From NCBI RefSeq assembly GCF_900107285.1, contig NZ_FNPK01000011.1:1-64000 (forward strand): DNA of 64,000 nt, written 5' to 3'. Each line of letters opens with the position of its first letter. Position 1 is the stretch's first letter. The stretch is from Acinetobacter kyonggiensis (GTDB lineage Bacteria > Pseudomonadota > Gammaproteobacteria > Pseudomonadales > Moraxellaceae). Made by a program: the position numbers and the translations under genes. Of the stretch, positions 38,063 through 47,331 are shown one piece after another. Below the pieces are notes generated by a model. The model made no database searches. It saw nothing but the letters and a program-made list of their open reading frames with translations, and was not told the origin of the DNA.

Positions 38063-38638
38063 TTATTTATTCCAATAACTGACATAATTTTGTGTATTTA
38101 TTTCTGCACGTGCTGGAATAGCTTTTACTGCCGTTCCAATATAAATAATTCCAGAAATTAAATCATCTTTCGTTAGGCCTAAAAGTTGTTTAAATAAATT
38201 AGACTCAACTACAGCACCACTACGCCACATCGTTGAAAAACCTTGAACTTGCAGTGACAATAAAAAATTCTGTATCGCAGCACCTGTACTTAAGGTTTGC
38301 TCAAAATTAGGAACTTTCGGATGCGGCTGAAACTGAGTCAATGCCAAAACCAAAAGTGGCGCACGAAATGGATGATTTTTAACCCGATCTAACTGAGTCT
38401 GATCAGTCTCACCCAAATCTGCCAAAGCTTTAGATAACAACTCCCCAAAAGCGCCTCGCTGATCGTGAGGAATAACAATGAAACGAGTCGGCTTTAAACG
38501 GTGATGATCTGGCGCAGTTAATGCCGCTTGAAAAGCTTTTTCTAACTGCTCTGCATTCGGTGCCGGCTCGACCAAATGACCAATCGACTGACGTTGATGA
38601 ATATTATAATGAACCGTATCTACCACTGAATCCGTCAT
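38063..38638 (-). CDS. NAD(P)H nitroreductase (YdjA-like)
   Basis: A 191-residue flavin reductase of the nitroreductase family. Features are the IHQRQSIGHLVEPAPN start with the FMN-binding Arg-Gln-Ser, APDHHRLKPTRFIVI, LSTGAAIQNFLLSLQVQGFSTMWRSG and the C-terminal GIIYIGTA. Length and start resemble E. coli YdjA. The substrate is unknown. It is upstream of gpsA by about 50 bases on the same strand. Confidence 0.88.
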   Translation of the reverse strand: MTDSVVDTVHYNIHQRQSIGHLVEPAPNAEQLEKAFQAALTAPDHHRLKPTRFIVIPHDQRGAFGELLSKALADLGETDQTQLDRVKNHPFRAPLLVLALTQFQPHPKVPNFEQTLSTGAAIQNFLLSLQVQGFSTMWRSGAVVESNLFKQLLGLTKDDLISGIIYIGTAVKAIPARAEINTQNYVSYWNK

Positions 38639-38864
38639 TGGTTTCTATATCTATGTACTAAAGTATTTCAATAAGATTAGCACACTCTTATTCAGATTCT
38701 CTAGAGCGATGAACCAATGTGCTCTACTCAACGCCAATCTTACAGATTAATCAGTCACAGAGTGACCATATAAAACTGCATATTTTATACAAGTCTTTCA
38801 AAAACCATCCAAAAAGTTATGCTCAAATAGCCTTTGTTCTTTTGAAAATAAATAAGGGGAAAAA

Positions 38865-39245
38865 ATGAATAAATTTTTCGCACTATGTTCTACAGCTACC
38901 GCTACTCTAGTATTAACTGCCTGTGCATCAAACCCAACTGCATCCTTAGCGATTCAAAAAGAAAATAATCAATATGAAGTCACAGGTGTAGGAAAAAGTA
39001 ATTTAATTGCTAAAAACAATGCGATTGCTGCCGCAAACACGACCTGTGGTAAAAAAGCCACTGCTGTCATTATTGATGAAAAAACTGAATATAACGGTGC
39101 GTTAAAAGGGGTTGTCGATGAACAAACTGGACAAATGATTCAAGCAGCAGCAAGCGTTATAGGCACTTTAGCAGGAAAAAATGGCAGCCTTGCTCGAGAT
39201 GAAGACTATCAAACCACGCTCACCTTTAAATGTCGAGCAAACTAA
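38865..39245 (+). CDS. Small lipoprotein
   Basis: A 126-residue lipoprotein: signal sequence ending in the lipobox LTAC (Cys20), preceded by a strong AAGGGG ribosome binding site. The mature domain (YEVTGVGKSNLIAKNNAIAAANTTC) resembles small envelope lipoproteins that handle aberrant or stress-related assembly, but I do not recognise a named family. Two further cysteines may form a disulfide. Its terminator downstream has been split by MITE copy 3. Confidence 0.8.
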   Translation: MNKFFALCSTATATLVLTACASNPTASLAIQKENNQYEVTGVGKSNLIAKNNAIAAANTTCGKKATAVIIDEKTEYNGALKGVVDEQTGQMIQAAASVIGTLAGKNGSLARDEDYQTTLTFKCRAN

Positions 39246-39769
39246 ATAATTGAATAATAACTTAAGTACAGCAATAAATTAATAATGCTTCAAGTATTTC
39301 AAATAAGCTGATTTAAATAAGTAATGCTAATCAGTTAAGGGGTTTACAATAAACTCCTTAGCTTTTTAGTTATTCAAGATAAATACTTACACCTTTAAAT
39401 CAAATATTTTAATTCATTACTTTAAATAAACCCCTATGAGAAACCTCAAAATATATTTTGAGTTCCTAACAAAAGCAGCTTAAGAATGGTTTTAAATAAT
39501 TTATTTAGAACCATTCTTACAGAAAAAGCCGTTAAATACCTTTTATAATCCAATTAACTGCAAAGATCTGACTTTTTCAAAGTCGCCTTATCTTGCACTA
39601 CAAAATAAAGCCGTGCTTTATTTACATTTATTGCTCAAGTTGCGAATGAAACTTCCACGCATTAAATAGCATTATGAATTTAAATAAAAAAAGCCAGTCA
39701 ATTTCTTAACTGACTGGCTTTAGCTTTAAATAAGCGGCTTTTTACATTTAATGTGATTTAGTCTTTAAA
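39246..39769. other. Convergent intergenic region carrying MITE copy 3
   Basis: About 520 bases between the lipoprotein gene and the convergent helicase gene. It is almost entirely the mobile element at 39322-39722 and its flanking target duplications, inside what was a shared terminator. Confidence 0.8.
39322..39722 (-). mobile_element. MITE copy 3 (inverse orientation), inserted in a terminator loop
   Basis: A 401-base non-coding element, the longest of three and inverted relative to the other two. The left end TAATGCTAATCAGTTAAGG and the right end (minus strand TAAAGCCAGTCAGTTAAG) are inverted repeats. The flanks GATTTAAATAAG (39310-39321) and GCTTTAAATAAG (39723-39734) match at 11 of 12 bases. 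The left end folds as a plus-strand terminator (39335-39346 with 39350-39361, then CTTTTT); the right end as a minus-strand one with a perfect or G-U 14-base stem (39690-39721) and a T-run. A further hairpin (39480-39520) pairs TAAGAATGGTT with AACCATTCTTA. The central part is less like the other copies. Confidence 0.85.
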
Positions 39770-40921
39770 TTAACAATAACCATCTAAACGTGTTAAAGGT
39801 AATTTTTGACCAATGGCTTTTTCAATTTCTGGAAGATAGAACGCATCATCTTCAGACAAGAAACTAATACTCACACCACTTGAACCCGCACGACCTGTAC
39901 GACCAATACGGTGTACATAATCATCAGACTGTTCTGGCAAAGTAAAATTAATCACATGTGAAACACCATCCACATGAATACCACGACCTGCAACATCGGT
40001 TGCAATCATAATATTATGCTGACCATTTTTAAATTGATCTAACATTTTTATACGCTTGTCTTGTGCAATTTCACCCGACAACATCACCACTTTATAACCA
40101 TCTCTTTTTAAATGATCATACAGTTTACGCACCTGATCACGACGATTGGCAAAAATCATAACTTTTTCAATCGGTTCATCGCGTAAAATTTCTTGCAATA
40201 ACTTGTATTTATCTGTTTTTGCAACCATATAAACGCGCTGTTCAACATCTGCATTGGTTTTCTTTTCTGGCTCAATTTCTACAGTCACTGGTTCAAATAA
40301 CCATTGTTGTGCCAAATTTAAAACATCATAACTAAAGGTTGCCGAAAACATCAGCGTTTGACGCTGCTCTTTACGCGGTGAATAACGAACAATTCGTTTT
40401 ACCGATGGGATGAAACCCATATCCAATAAACGGTCTGCTTCATCAATCACTAAAAATTCAATTTGATCTAACCAAACTTCTTTTTGTTCAACGAAATCAA
40501 TTAAACGACCTGGTGTTGCCACGATAATATCGACAAATTGCTTATCAAGTTGTGCTTTTTGCTTATCAAAATCCACACCCCCCAACAAAGTAACTAAATG
40601 CAAATCTGTAAATTTGGTTAAATCTTTAGCATCACTTTCAATCTGCAAAGCCAACTCACGCGTTGGTGCAAGAATGAGCGCACGTGCTTCACCGCGAAAA
40701 CGTTGTTCTTTAATCGGATTATTGAGTAAATCATTAATTACACTTACGAGAAAAGCAGCTGTTTTACCCGTACCCGTCTGCGCACGACCAATCGCATCAT
40801 GTCCAGCCAAAGTGAATTTTAAAACCTTTTCCTGAATGGGCGTCATTTCTTTAAAACCTAAAGCATCAATAGCTTGTTTAAGTTTCGGATGTAAATTTAA
40901 GGTTTCAAAACCAGATGGCAT
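39770..40921 (-). CDS. rhlB: DEAD-box RNA helicase, RhlB-like
   Basis: A 383-residue ATP-dependent RNA helicase. All core motifs are present: the Q-motif region MTPIQEKVL, Walker A AQTGTGKTA, PTRELALQ, TPGRLIDF, DEAD in VIDEADRLLDMGF, SAT in MFSATF, and HRIGRTGRAG with the arginine fingers. The compact two-domain layout without a long tail and the EDDAFYLPEIEKAIGQKLP ending resemble RhlB, the helicase of the RNA degradosome, rather than DeaD or SrmB. The chain is shorter than E. coli RhlB. Confidence 0.88.
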   Translation of the reverse strand: MPSGFETLNLHPKLKQAIDALGFKEMTPIQEKVLKFTLAGHDAIGRAQTGTGKTAAFLVSVINDLLNNPIKEQRFRGEARALILAPTRELALQIESDAKDLTKFTDLHLVTLLGGVDFDKQKAQLDKQFVDIIVATPGRLIDFVEQKEVWLDQIEFLVIDEADRLLDMGFIPSVKRIVRYSPRKEQRQTLMFSATFSYDVLNLAQQWLFEPVTVEIEPEKKTNADVEQRVYMVAKTDKYKLLQEILRDEPIEKVMIFANRRDQVRKLYDHLKRDGYKVVMLSGEIAQDKRIKMLDQFKNGQHNIMIATDVAGRGIHVDGVSHVINFTLPEQSDDYVHRIGRTGRAGSSGVSISFLSEDDAFYLPEIEKAIGQKLPLTRLDGYC

Positions 40922-40975
40922 AAAAATGTGCTCTAACTTAATAATCAGGAAAAATAGCAGCCTATTATAAACAAA

Positions 40976-41001
40976 AACGCCCCAAATTACATTGGGGCGT
41001 T
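40976..41001 (-). terminator. Cold-shock gene terminator
   Basis: AACGCCCCAA (40976-40985) pairs perfectly with TTGGGGCGTT (40992-41001); the minus strand continues with a T-run. It follows the csp stop. Confidence 0.9.
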
Positions 41002-41020
41002 CTCATGAATAATCAGGCGA

Positions 41021-41233
41021 TTAGTCTAAAGGTTGTACTTCTTCAGCTTGGAAGCCTTTTTGACCTTTAACTACGCTGAATTCAACGCGTTGACCGTCAC
41101 GAAGTGAACGGTGACCGTCACCTTGGATAGCGCGGAAATGAACGAATACGTCGTCGCCGCCATTACGTTGAATAAAGCCGAAGCCTTTAGTGTCGTTGAA
41201 CCATTTAACTACGCCTTGTTCACGAGCTGTCAT
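41021..41233 (-). CDS. Cold-shock domain protein (CspA family)
   Basis: A 70-residue single cold-shock domain: [16 protein letters not shown] carries RNP1 and DVFVHF carries RNP2, so it binds single-stranded RNA or DNA. Unusual within the family are the MTAREQ start and RHSLRDGQ loop, but length is normal. Cold-shock mRNAs often have long structured leaders; the 380-base upstream gap would allow one, though I cannot delimit it. A strong terminator follows. Confidence 0.93.
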   Translation of the reverse strand: MTAREQGVVKWFNDTKGFGFIQRNGGDDVFVHFRAIQGDGHRSLRDGQRVEFSVVKGQKGFQAEEVQPLD

Positions 41234-41616
41234 AAGTTAATCCTCATTGTATTTAATAGAAGGACCACCCGGTGTTGCAAACAGCAGAGTAAACAAGGTT
41301 TAAAAATATTTATTATTTCTAAGCTTGTAATCATTCTGTATTACTATTAACAAAATCCCGGTTACATCCATTACTGTATTCAATTTTAAGACAAATTTAA
41401 GTGTTGTCATTATTTTGAATACGCAAAGAGCTTAACACGGGTTTCTAACAATTCATACTGTTTTTTTGATTAATCTGCGTTATTAATTCAGCTATTTTTT
41501 TACTGATTATTTCTTGTTTTTATAAAAGTATCTTTATGTTGTGATTCAATAATTTTATTTTTGTTTGGAACTAAATTTGCTAACATTTCAGAAAGTTTTA
41601 CTGGATATTAAATAAG
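41234..41616. other. Divergent intergenic region between csp and tusA
   Basis: About 380 AT-rich bases holding the promoters of the cold-shock gene (minus) and tusA (plus). The part next to csp is likely its leader. I see no ORF, tRNA or strong hairpin. Confidence 0.5.
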
Positions 41617-41850
41617 ATGAATGATCTAGCGAATACAGCGATGATTATAGATGCAATGGGGAAACCTTGCCCCATGCCCTTATTGATGCTTAAGCGAGCA
41701 CTCAAGAATAAATCAGATCATCTATTTTTGCTAAAATCTTCGGATCCACATAGTCAACAAGATGTCATGCGCTATTGCCAAATGCATCAGCTCAAATGTG
41801 GCATGACAGCAATTTCCGCTTCGGAATACCACTACTTAATTGAATCTTAA
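41617..41850 (+). CDS. tusA: Sulfurtransferase TusA family protein
   Basis: A 77-residue TusA/SirA fold protein with the sulfur-carrying cysteine in DAMGKPCPMPLLMLKRAL. TusA relays sulfur from IscS for 2-thiouridine modification of tRNA. The C-terminal part (YCQMHQLKCGMTAIS) is slightly unusual, so it could also be a TusA-like paralogue rather than the housekeeping protein. It precedes rpoH by 138 bases. Confidence 0.82.
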   Translation: MNDLANTAMIIDAMGKPCPMPLLMLKRALKNKSDHLFLLKSSDPHSQQDVMRYCQMHQLKCGMTAISASEYHYLIES

Positions 41851-41988
41851 TTATTTTCAATTAGACTATAGCTTTTCAAATTTGCATAAAAAATTACATT
41901 TCTCTACCCAATTTTCCTTAATTCACAAAAATATTAGATTAAGATAAAATTTAAGTTGGTTATGTCATCCCATTTTAAAGGAGAACAC

Positions 41989-42858
41989 ATGAGTGACAGC
42001 AGCAATCAATTGATGCCCCTGTCATTATCGGCGCCAGGGGTAAATCTCGGTGCTTATATCAGTACTGTCAATCAGATTCCTATTTTAACGGCTGAACAAG
42101 AAAAAGAGTTGGCTGAGCGCTATTATTACGAGCAAGATTTAGACGCAGCAAAAATGCTAGTTATGTCGCATTTGCGTTTTGTGGTTCATATTGCCCGTAG
42201 TTATGCAGGCTATGGCTTGCCGCAGGGCGATTTAATCCAAGAAGGCAACTTAGGTTTAATGAAAGCCGTTAAGCGCTTTGACCCCAATATGGGCGTGCGT
42301 TTAGTCTCTTTTGCTGTGCATTGGATTAAAGCTGAAATTCATGAATATGTGATTCGTAACTGGCGCATTGTTAAAATTGCAACGACCAAAGCTCAGCGCA
42401 AACTTTTCTTCAATTTACGCAGCTTAAAAAAATCGAGTAAAAAACTCACACTCGATGAAGCAAAATCTATTGCCAATGACTTAAATGTGACACCAGAACA
42501 AGTCTTGGAAATGGAAGGTCGACTTACTGCCTATGATGCTGCCTTTGAAGCACAAGGTGATGATGACGATGAAGGTTCAACACATCTTGCACCAGCATTG
42601 TATTTAGAAGATAACCGCTATGATCCAGCGCGTCTTGCCGAAGAGGAAGACTACGAGGAACAAAGTAGCTCTGCCCTTCATAGTGCGATGGATCAACTGG
42701 ATGATCGTTCACGCAATATTTTACAGCGCCGTTGGTTAGACGATGAAAAATCGACACTACATGAATTGGCTGCTGAATATAATGTGTCTGCCGAACGTAT
42801 TCGTCAGTTAGAAAAAAATGCAATGGAAAAAATTAAAGTTGCAATGTCTTCTAATTAA
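41989..42858 (+). CDS. rpoH: RNA polymerase heat-shock sigma factor (sigma-32)
   Basis: RpoH directs transcription of heat-shock genes such as clpB, found at the right edge of this window. The 289-residue protein contains region 2 ([20 protein letters not shown], then [18 protein letters not shown]), the RpoH box QRKLFFNLR that sets sigma-32 apart, and region 4 with the helix-turn-helix [19 protein letters not shown]. The start is the ATG at 41989 with AAAGGAG upstream; an earlier in-frame ATG at 41956 lacks a site. A good terminator follows. Confidence 0.96.
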   Translation: MSDSSNQLMPLSLSAPGVNLGAYISTVNQIPILTAEQEKELAERYYYEQDLDAAKMLVMSHLRFVVHIARSYAGYGLPQGDLIQEGNLGLMKAVKRFDPNMGVRLVSFAVHWIKAEIHEYVIRNWRIVKIATTKAQRKLFFNLRSLKKSSKKLTLDEAKSIANDLNVTPEQVLEMEGRLTAYDAAFEAQGDDDDEGSTHLAPALYLEDNRYDPARLAEEEDYEEQSSSALHSAMDQLDDRSRNILQRRWLDDEKSTLHELAAEYNVSAERIRQLEKNAMEKIKVAMSSN

Positions 42859-42889
42859 ACCATTGGACTGATTTTATTTCATCATTAAA

Positions 42890-42914
42890 GAAAGGGCTGC
42901 GTGCCCTTTCTTTA
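42890..42914 (+). terminator. rpoH terminator
   Basis: GAAAGGGC (42890-42897) pairs with GCCCTTTC (42903-42910), followed by TTTAT. Confidence 0.85.
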
Positions 42915-43007
42915 TATTTAGCAATAAGCATTGTTGCTTTTCGCCTTTCGTGTAAAGCCTAAAATATGTTAAGGTTAGGCGCAAATTTACTCATATGACA
43001 ATTGCTT

Positions 43008-43373
43008 ATGTGGATTGCAATTTCAGCACTTAACTTAGCACTTGCGGTCATGCTTGGCGCATTTGGTGCACATGGTTTAAAAGCACACGCGACCGAAGCT
43101 CAGCTTGCATGGTGGCAAACAGCGACTGATTATTTTTTCTATCATGCACTTGGACTTTTGGCACTTGCCATTTTAACCAGAGTTATTCCTCAACTTCCAA
43201 TTAAAGCCAGTTTTTTACTCATTCAAATCGGTATTGTATTTTTCTGTGGCTCTTTATATGTCATGGCGTTAGGTTTACCGCGTATTTTAGGTGCCATTAC
43301 ACCCATTGGTGGTGCACTCATGATTGCAGGTTGGCTGTTACTTGCTTGGAATGCATTTAAATACGCGAAATAA
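43008..43373 (+). CDS. DUF423 family membrane protein (YgdD-like)
   Basis: A 121-residue inner-membrane protein with four predicted helices and the DUF423 signature GAFGAHGLK near the N-terminus, followed by WWQTATDYFFYHALGLLAL and ITPIGGALMIAGWLLLA. Its function is unknown. The ATG at 43008 is preferred over the TTG at 43002. It is immediately followed by thiS. Confidence 0.88.
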   Translation: MWIAISALNLALAVMLGAFGAHGLKAHATEAQLAWWQTATDYFFYHALGLLALAILTRVIPQLPIKASFLLIQIGIVFFCGSLYVMALGLPRILGAITPIGGALMIAGWLLLAWNAFKYAK

Positions 43374-43394
43374 AGTAAAAATAGGGACATCAGT

Positions 43395-43592
43395 ATGCAT
43401 ATTTATTTAAATGGCGAATCAAAAAATACGTCATGTACCAATTTATTAGCATTGGTTCAAGAGTTAGCACTTGAAGGCAAACGCTTTGCTGTAGAACAGA
43501 ATGAAATGATCATCTCCAAAAGTAAATTGGCACAAACGCTGATTTGTGCTGAAGATCATATCGAAATTATTCATGCCGTCGGTGGCGGCTAA
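43395..43592 (+). CDS. thiS: Sulfur carrier protein ThiS
   Basis: A 65-residue ubiquitin-like protein ending in AVGGG; the C-terminal Gly-Gly is adenylated and converted to a thiocarboxylate that donates sulfur to the thiazole ring. It has the expected small beta-grasp size and is followed 12 bases later by thiG, its partner. Confidence 0.93.
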   Translation: MHIYLNGESKNTSCTNLLALVQELALEGKRFAVEQNEMIISKSKLAQTLICAEDHIEIIHAVGGG

Positions 43593-43604
43593 TTCGGAGC
43601 TCCC

Positions 43605-44390
43605 ATGGAAGATACCCCACTTATAATTGGTTCGCGTACATTTAATTCGCGCTTATTGGTTGGTACAGGTAAATACAAAGATTTAACTGAAACTGATCTA
43701 GCGATTCAAGCCAGTGGCGCAGAAATTGTCACTGTTGCCATTCGCCGAGTGAACATTGGACAGCATCCTGATCAACCGAATTTACTTTCTGTTGTCCCTC
43801 CTGAAAAATATACGATTTTGCCAAATACAGCAGGTTGTTTTGATGCCAACAGTGCCGTGCGTACCTGTATGCTTGCACGTGAGTTATTAGATGGTCACAA
43901 TCTGGTTAAACTTGAAGTCTTAGGTGATGAAAAAACCTTATACCCAAATATCACAGAAACCTTAAAAGCAGCACGCACGCTGATTGACGATGGTTTTGAG
44001 ATTATGGTCTATACCTCGGATGACCCGATTGTGGCGCAAGAACTTGAAAGTATGGGCTGTGTAGCCATTATGCCTTTAGGTAGCTTGATTGGTTCTGGGC
44101 TAGGCATTTTAAATCCGCACACCATTTCAATTATCAAAGAAAATGCTAAAGTTCCTGTACTTGTTGATGCTGGTGTCGGTACAGCCAGTGATGCAGCAAT
44201 TGCGATGGAACTGGGTTGTGATGGTGTGTTGATGAATACAGCCATTGCCGCTGCACAAAATCCAATTTTAATGGCATCTGCGATGAAAAAAGCAGTTGAA
44301 GCAGGTCGTGAAGCCTTCCTTGCCGGTCGTATGCCTCGTAAACGTATGGCCAATGCAAGCTCGCCTGAAACAGGCTATTTCTTTAAATAA
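43605..44390 (+). CDS. thiG: Thiazole synthase
   Basis: ThiG builds the thiazole phosphate of thiamine from deoxyxylulose phosphate, dehydroglycine and ThiS thiocarboxylate. The 261-residue TIM barrel shows [45 protein letters not shown] with the catalytic Lys, and [30 protein letters not shown] lies close upstream of the ATG. It forms a two-gene unit with thiS and a terminator follows. Confidence 0.96.
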   Translation: MEDTPLIIGSRTFNSRLLVGTGKYKDLTETDLAIQASGAEIVTVAIRRVNIGQHPDQPNLLSVVPPEKYTILPNTAGCFDANSAVRTCMLARELLDGHNLVKLEVLGDEKTLYPNITETLKAARTLIDDGFEIMVYTSDDPIVAQELESMGCVAIMPLGSLIGSGLGILNPHTISIIKENAKVPVLVDAGVGTASDAAIAMELGCDGVLMNTAIAAAQNPILMASAMKKAVEAGREAFLAGRMPRKRMANASSPETGYFFK

Positions 44391-44413
44391 CGACCTGATC
44401 TGCTCTAAGCATT

Positions 44414-44439
44414 AAAAAGGATTCCGCGGAGTCCTTTTT
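44414..44439 (+). terminator. thiG terminator
   Basis: AAAAAGGA (44414-44421) and TCCTTTTT (44432-44439) form the stem; the loop contains the palindrome CCGCGG. Confidence 0.85.
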
Positions 44440-44574
44440 ATTCATCTCAATATAAAACAGTACCTTATGATTATTCAATGTTTGAATTTTCTCAATCAAC
44501 ACATCTAAATAAACTCAACAATCTCTATCTTTGACCATCTATAACAATATAAAAATGAGAGGAATTTAACCCCC

Positions 44575-45300
44575 ATGCTAAAACTCATCAAACCTTTACT
44601 CATACTCAACACCCTCTTTTTCATAACACTAACAAACAGTGCTTGGGCAGAAATAGAGATAAAAACCAATCTCAAAGCAAGCTATAAATCCTTTGTTCCC
44701 AAAAACTGGACAATCTTGGAAAAAGTACAAGGCGATTTAAACCAAGATGGTCAAGCGGATATTGCCCTGATTATTGCAGATACCAATCCAGACCATTTCG
44801 TTGCCAATGCAGGCTTAGGTACTGACGTACTCAATACCAATGAACGAAAGCTTTTGATTCTATTGAAGCAAGCTAATGGTTATCAACTTGCAGCTAGTAA
44901 TAGCACTTTGCCGACTGAAGGTGATGTAGAATCCCCTTGTCTTGCTGACCCACTCGGTGAATCTGAAGCTTTGAGCATACAAAAAGGTGTGCTCAAAATT
45001 CATCTACACTATTGGCTAAGCTGCGGTTCGTGGTATGTGAGCAATCATATTTATGCCTTTCGATACCAAGACCGCACATTTAAGCTGATTGGCTATGATG
45101 TAAATGATTTCCATCGTGCATCAGGCGACATCACGGCGCAAAGTATTAACTTTATGACCAATAAAGTGAAAACCACAACAGGTGAAAACGAGTTTGCAGA
45201 GAGCACTCAACCTGTCAAAGTTCAATGGTCGATATTAAAACGTCGCTATGCATTGAAACTCGAACAGGTTCAGTTCAATGAACCACATGAGTTTGAATAA
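44575..45300 (+). CDS. Secreted hypothetical protein with a calcium-binding-like repeat
   Basis: A 241-residue protein with a signal peptide (LKLIKPLLILNTLFFITLT, cleavage likely after AWA). The mature part has a GDLNQDGQADIALI segment, which matches the Asp-rich FG-GAP or EF-hand-like calcium loops seen in beta-propeller and bacterial secreted proteins, followed by a beta-rich region with a Cys pair. I do not recognise a functional family. It is convergent with the ygiN-like gene. Confidence 0.7.
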   Translation: MLKLIKPLLILNTLFFITLTNSAWAEIEIKTNLKASYKSFVPKNWTILEKVQGDLNQDGQADIALIIADTNPDHFVANAGLGTDVLNTNERKLLILLKQANGYQLAASNSTLPTEGDVESPCLADPLGESEALSIQKGVLKIHLHYWLSCGSWYVSNHIYAFRYQDRTFKLIGYDVNDFHRASGDITAQSINFMTNKVKTTTGENEFAESTQPVKVQWSILKRRYALKLEQVQFNEPHEFE

Positions 45301-45340
45301 AATTAGCCATTGAAGACTCTTTTAAACTCATATGTGCAGC

Positions 45341-45658
45341 TTACTGTGCATCTAAAATACGGATTTGCACACTAGCAACTGCACCTTCGGTTGCTTTGGC
45401 ATGTTGTTGCATATTGACACTGTGCATATGTGTTTCTAAGTGCGGCATGCTCTCCCACTTCTCATACATCATGATTGAAAATGGCACTTTGGTCTGTAAG
45501 GCACTCTCAATCGCAGGATGATCAATATGCACATCATAAAGATGACAACCAGACTCTTGTAATACCTGTTCACGGATATTGTGAAATGAATCAAGTACCG
45601 TTTTGAAATCTTGTTCAGTATGACAAATAATTTCAGCAATCACAGTTAACATGGTCAC
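45341..45658 (-). CDS. ygiN: Quinol monooxygenase-like protein (ABM domain, YgiN-like)
   Basis: A 105-residue antibiotic biosynthesis monooxygenase (ABM) fold protein. It has the dimeric ferredoxin-like pattern with LTVIAEIICHTEQDFKTVL, GCHLYDVHID and MMYEKWESMPHLETHM. In E. coli ygiN sits beside mdaB and oxidises quinols, and the same pair is found here (nine bases apart), which supports the call. Confidence 0.82.
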   Translation of the reverse strand: MTMLTVIAEIICHTEQDFKTVLDSFHNIREQVLQESGCHLYDVHIDHPAIESALQTKVPFSIMMYEKWESMPHLETHMHSVNMQQHAKATEGAVASVQIRILDAQ

Positions 45659-45667
45659 GTCTCCTGA

Positions 45668-46249
45668 TTAAGCAAAAACTTGCGTTAAATGTTCACGATA
45701 CTGCACCATATAGGCTTCAACTTCAGGTGCTTTAATCACATCATTGGCAATAAAAGTTTCTAAGCTTTGCATACCCAAAAACTGATTGGCCTTATGAAAG
45801 GGTAAATACACACCATCGACCCCAACACCATGAAAAAATTGGTCTTGTTCAGTAAATGCTGCCATAGGTGCATTCCATGTAAGTGATAACATATATTTTT
45901 TATCGTGAATAAGACCACCAGAACCATATTTTTTTGATGCATCTGTGCGTGATCGGCCATCACTTGCATATAAAGTTCCATGCCCTTCTGTAAAAATATC
46001 ATCAATATATTTTTTCACCGTCCAAGGTGCGCCCATCCACCAGCCGGGCATTTGATAAATCACCACATCTGCCCATACATATTTTTGTATTTCTGCCTGA
46101 ATCTCATAGTCACTATCTGCACGTGAAATTTGAACGGTATGACCAAGTTCGCAAAGTACCTTATTTGCTAGCTCTGTCAAAGTGTCATTTAACTCTCCAT
46201 TAGAATGTGCAAATTGTTTAGCGCCATTAATAATCAGGATATTACTCAT
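45668..46249 (-). CDS. mdaB: NAD(P)H:quinone oxidoreductase MdaB-like
   Basis: A 193-residue flavodoxin-fold quinone reductase. It begins NILIINGAKQFAHSNGELND and has the WWMGAPWTVKKYIDDIFTEGHGTLYASDGRSR segment, close to E. coli MdaB. It reduces quinones by two electrons, protecting against oxidative stress. Translationally close to ygiN, so the pair likely forms one unit for quinone redox cycling. Confidence 0.9.
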   Translation of the reverse strand: MSNILIINGAKQFAHSNGELNDTLTELANKVLCELGHTVQISRADSDYEIQAEIQKYVWADVVIYQMPGWWMGAPWTVKKYIDDIFTEGHGTLYASDGRSRTDASKKYGSGGLIHDKKYMLSLTWNAPMAAFTEQDQFFHGVGVDGVYLPFHKANQFLGMQSLETFIANDVIKAPEVEAYMVQYREHLTQVFA

Positions 46250-46474
46250 TACTTAACCTTAAAGGATTCATTTTCAGCGACCAATATACTTGAGATTTTT
46301 ATTGATAAAAATTCATCAAACTGCAAAATATTATTGATAAAAAATCAACAATAAGAAAAATTCACTTCAAAATTATTTTTGCTTAATCTAAAATTTCACA
46401 TCAATAGTCGGAAATAGTTTTGCAAGATACAGTACGTAAAACAAACACCATAAATCCAATTCAATAGACGTAAA

Positions 46475-46496
46475 AAAAGCACCCTCAGGTACTTTT
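46475..46496 (-). terminator. Terminator of the GST gene
   Basis: On the minus strand AAAGTACC pairs with GGTGCTTT around TGAG (one G-U pair), followed by seven T residues. Confidence 0.75.
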
Positions 46497-46515
46497 AAAT
46501 TAAATCCAAATTCAC

Positions 46516-47127
46516 TTAAGCAATCAAACCTTCATCACGCATGGCAATTTGCACCGATTGGCGTTCAGCCACTTTATTACGCAGTGCAATGATATTTTTA
46601 TAGGGAGTTAAATCGTGTTCGATCCCATTTGACCAATTTGTCAGTACAAATAAATAGGCATCTGCTGGGCCAAAATTATCATCGACCAAATAGTCGTTGT
46701 CAGATTCACCCACTGTTTTATCAATATAAGTTAATAAACGATCAATTTCCGCATATGCTTTTTCTTTCGCTTCAGCAGATAATGACGCACCAAAGAATAC
46801 AGCGTAAGCATCATGTAATTCAGAGTTTAAATAACCAAGCCATTCAAGCACTTTGGCACGCCCTAAACCCGATGGTGGAATTAAATCTTGTTTTGGATCA
46901 TGCTGTGCAAGGAAAGGTAAAATTGCCACATTTTCAGTTAGAATCAAGCCAGGATTAATTTCTAAAGCAGGAACATAACCCTTAGGGTTAATGGCGTAAT
47001 AATCAGCCCCTTTTTCTGTTTTATGTGTTTTTAGATTGACACGTTCTAAATCAAAATCAACGTTAATTTCATTTAAAATAATATGAGCAGCCAAAGAGCA
47101 TGCACCCGGAGAATAATAAAGCTTCAT
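46516..47127 (-). CDS. Glutathione S-transferase (beta class)
   Basis: A 203-residue GST. The N-terminal thioredoxin fold begins MKLYYSPGACSLAAHI with the beta-class Cys10, and GYVPALEI, ILTENVAILPFL carries the cis-Pro and the Glu-Asn/Ser glutathione site. The C-terminal helical domain is normal in length. It probably conjugates or binds glutathione in detoxification. It stands alone, divergent from the SulP gene, with its own terminator. Confidence 0.92.
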   Translation of the reverse strand: MKLYYSPGACSLAAHIILNEINVDFDLERVNLKTHKTEKGADYYAINPKGYVPALEINPGLILTENVAILPFLAQHDPKQDLIPPSGLGRAKVLEWLGYLNSELHDAYAVFFGASLSAEAKEKAYAEIDRLLTYIDKTVGESDNDYLVDDNFGPADAYLFVLTNWSNGIEHDLTPYKNIIALRNKVAERQSVQIAMRDEGLIA

Positions 47128-47331
47128 ATTTGATCCTTGTTATCTAACTATTAACTGTTTTAAATCTCTTCTAACAAACTTTCAAGTGATCAATCCTATA
47201 AATTGCAAAAAAGCATCAATGAATAAAAAATATTTACCTTCTGAATATTGTCCAAAATTTCACTTTTTTCAAGTCAATCTAATGTGCTTTTTTTTATAAA
47301 GATGTTTTAACATACCCAGCTTTAAAGTTTG

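Noticed and set aside
39480..39520. Independent small RNA gene at the central hairpin of copy 3
   Set aside because: The hairpin lies inside the mobile element, has no promoter or T-tract that I can support, and is better read as passenger sequence.
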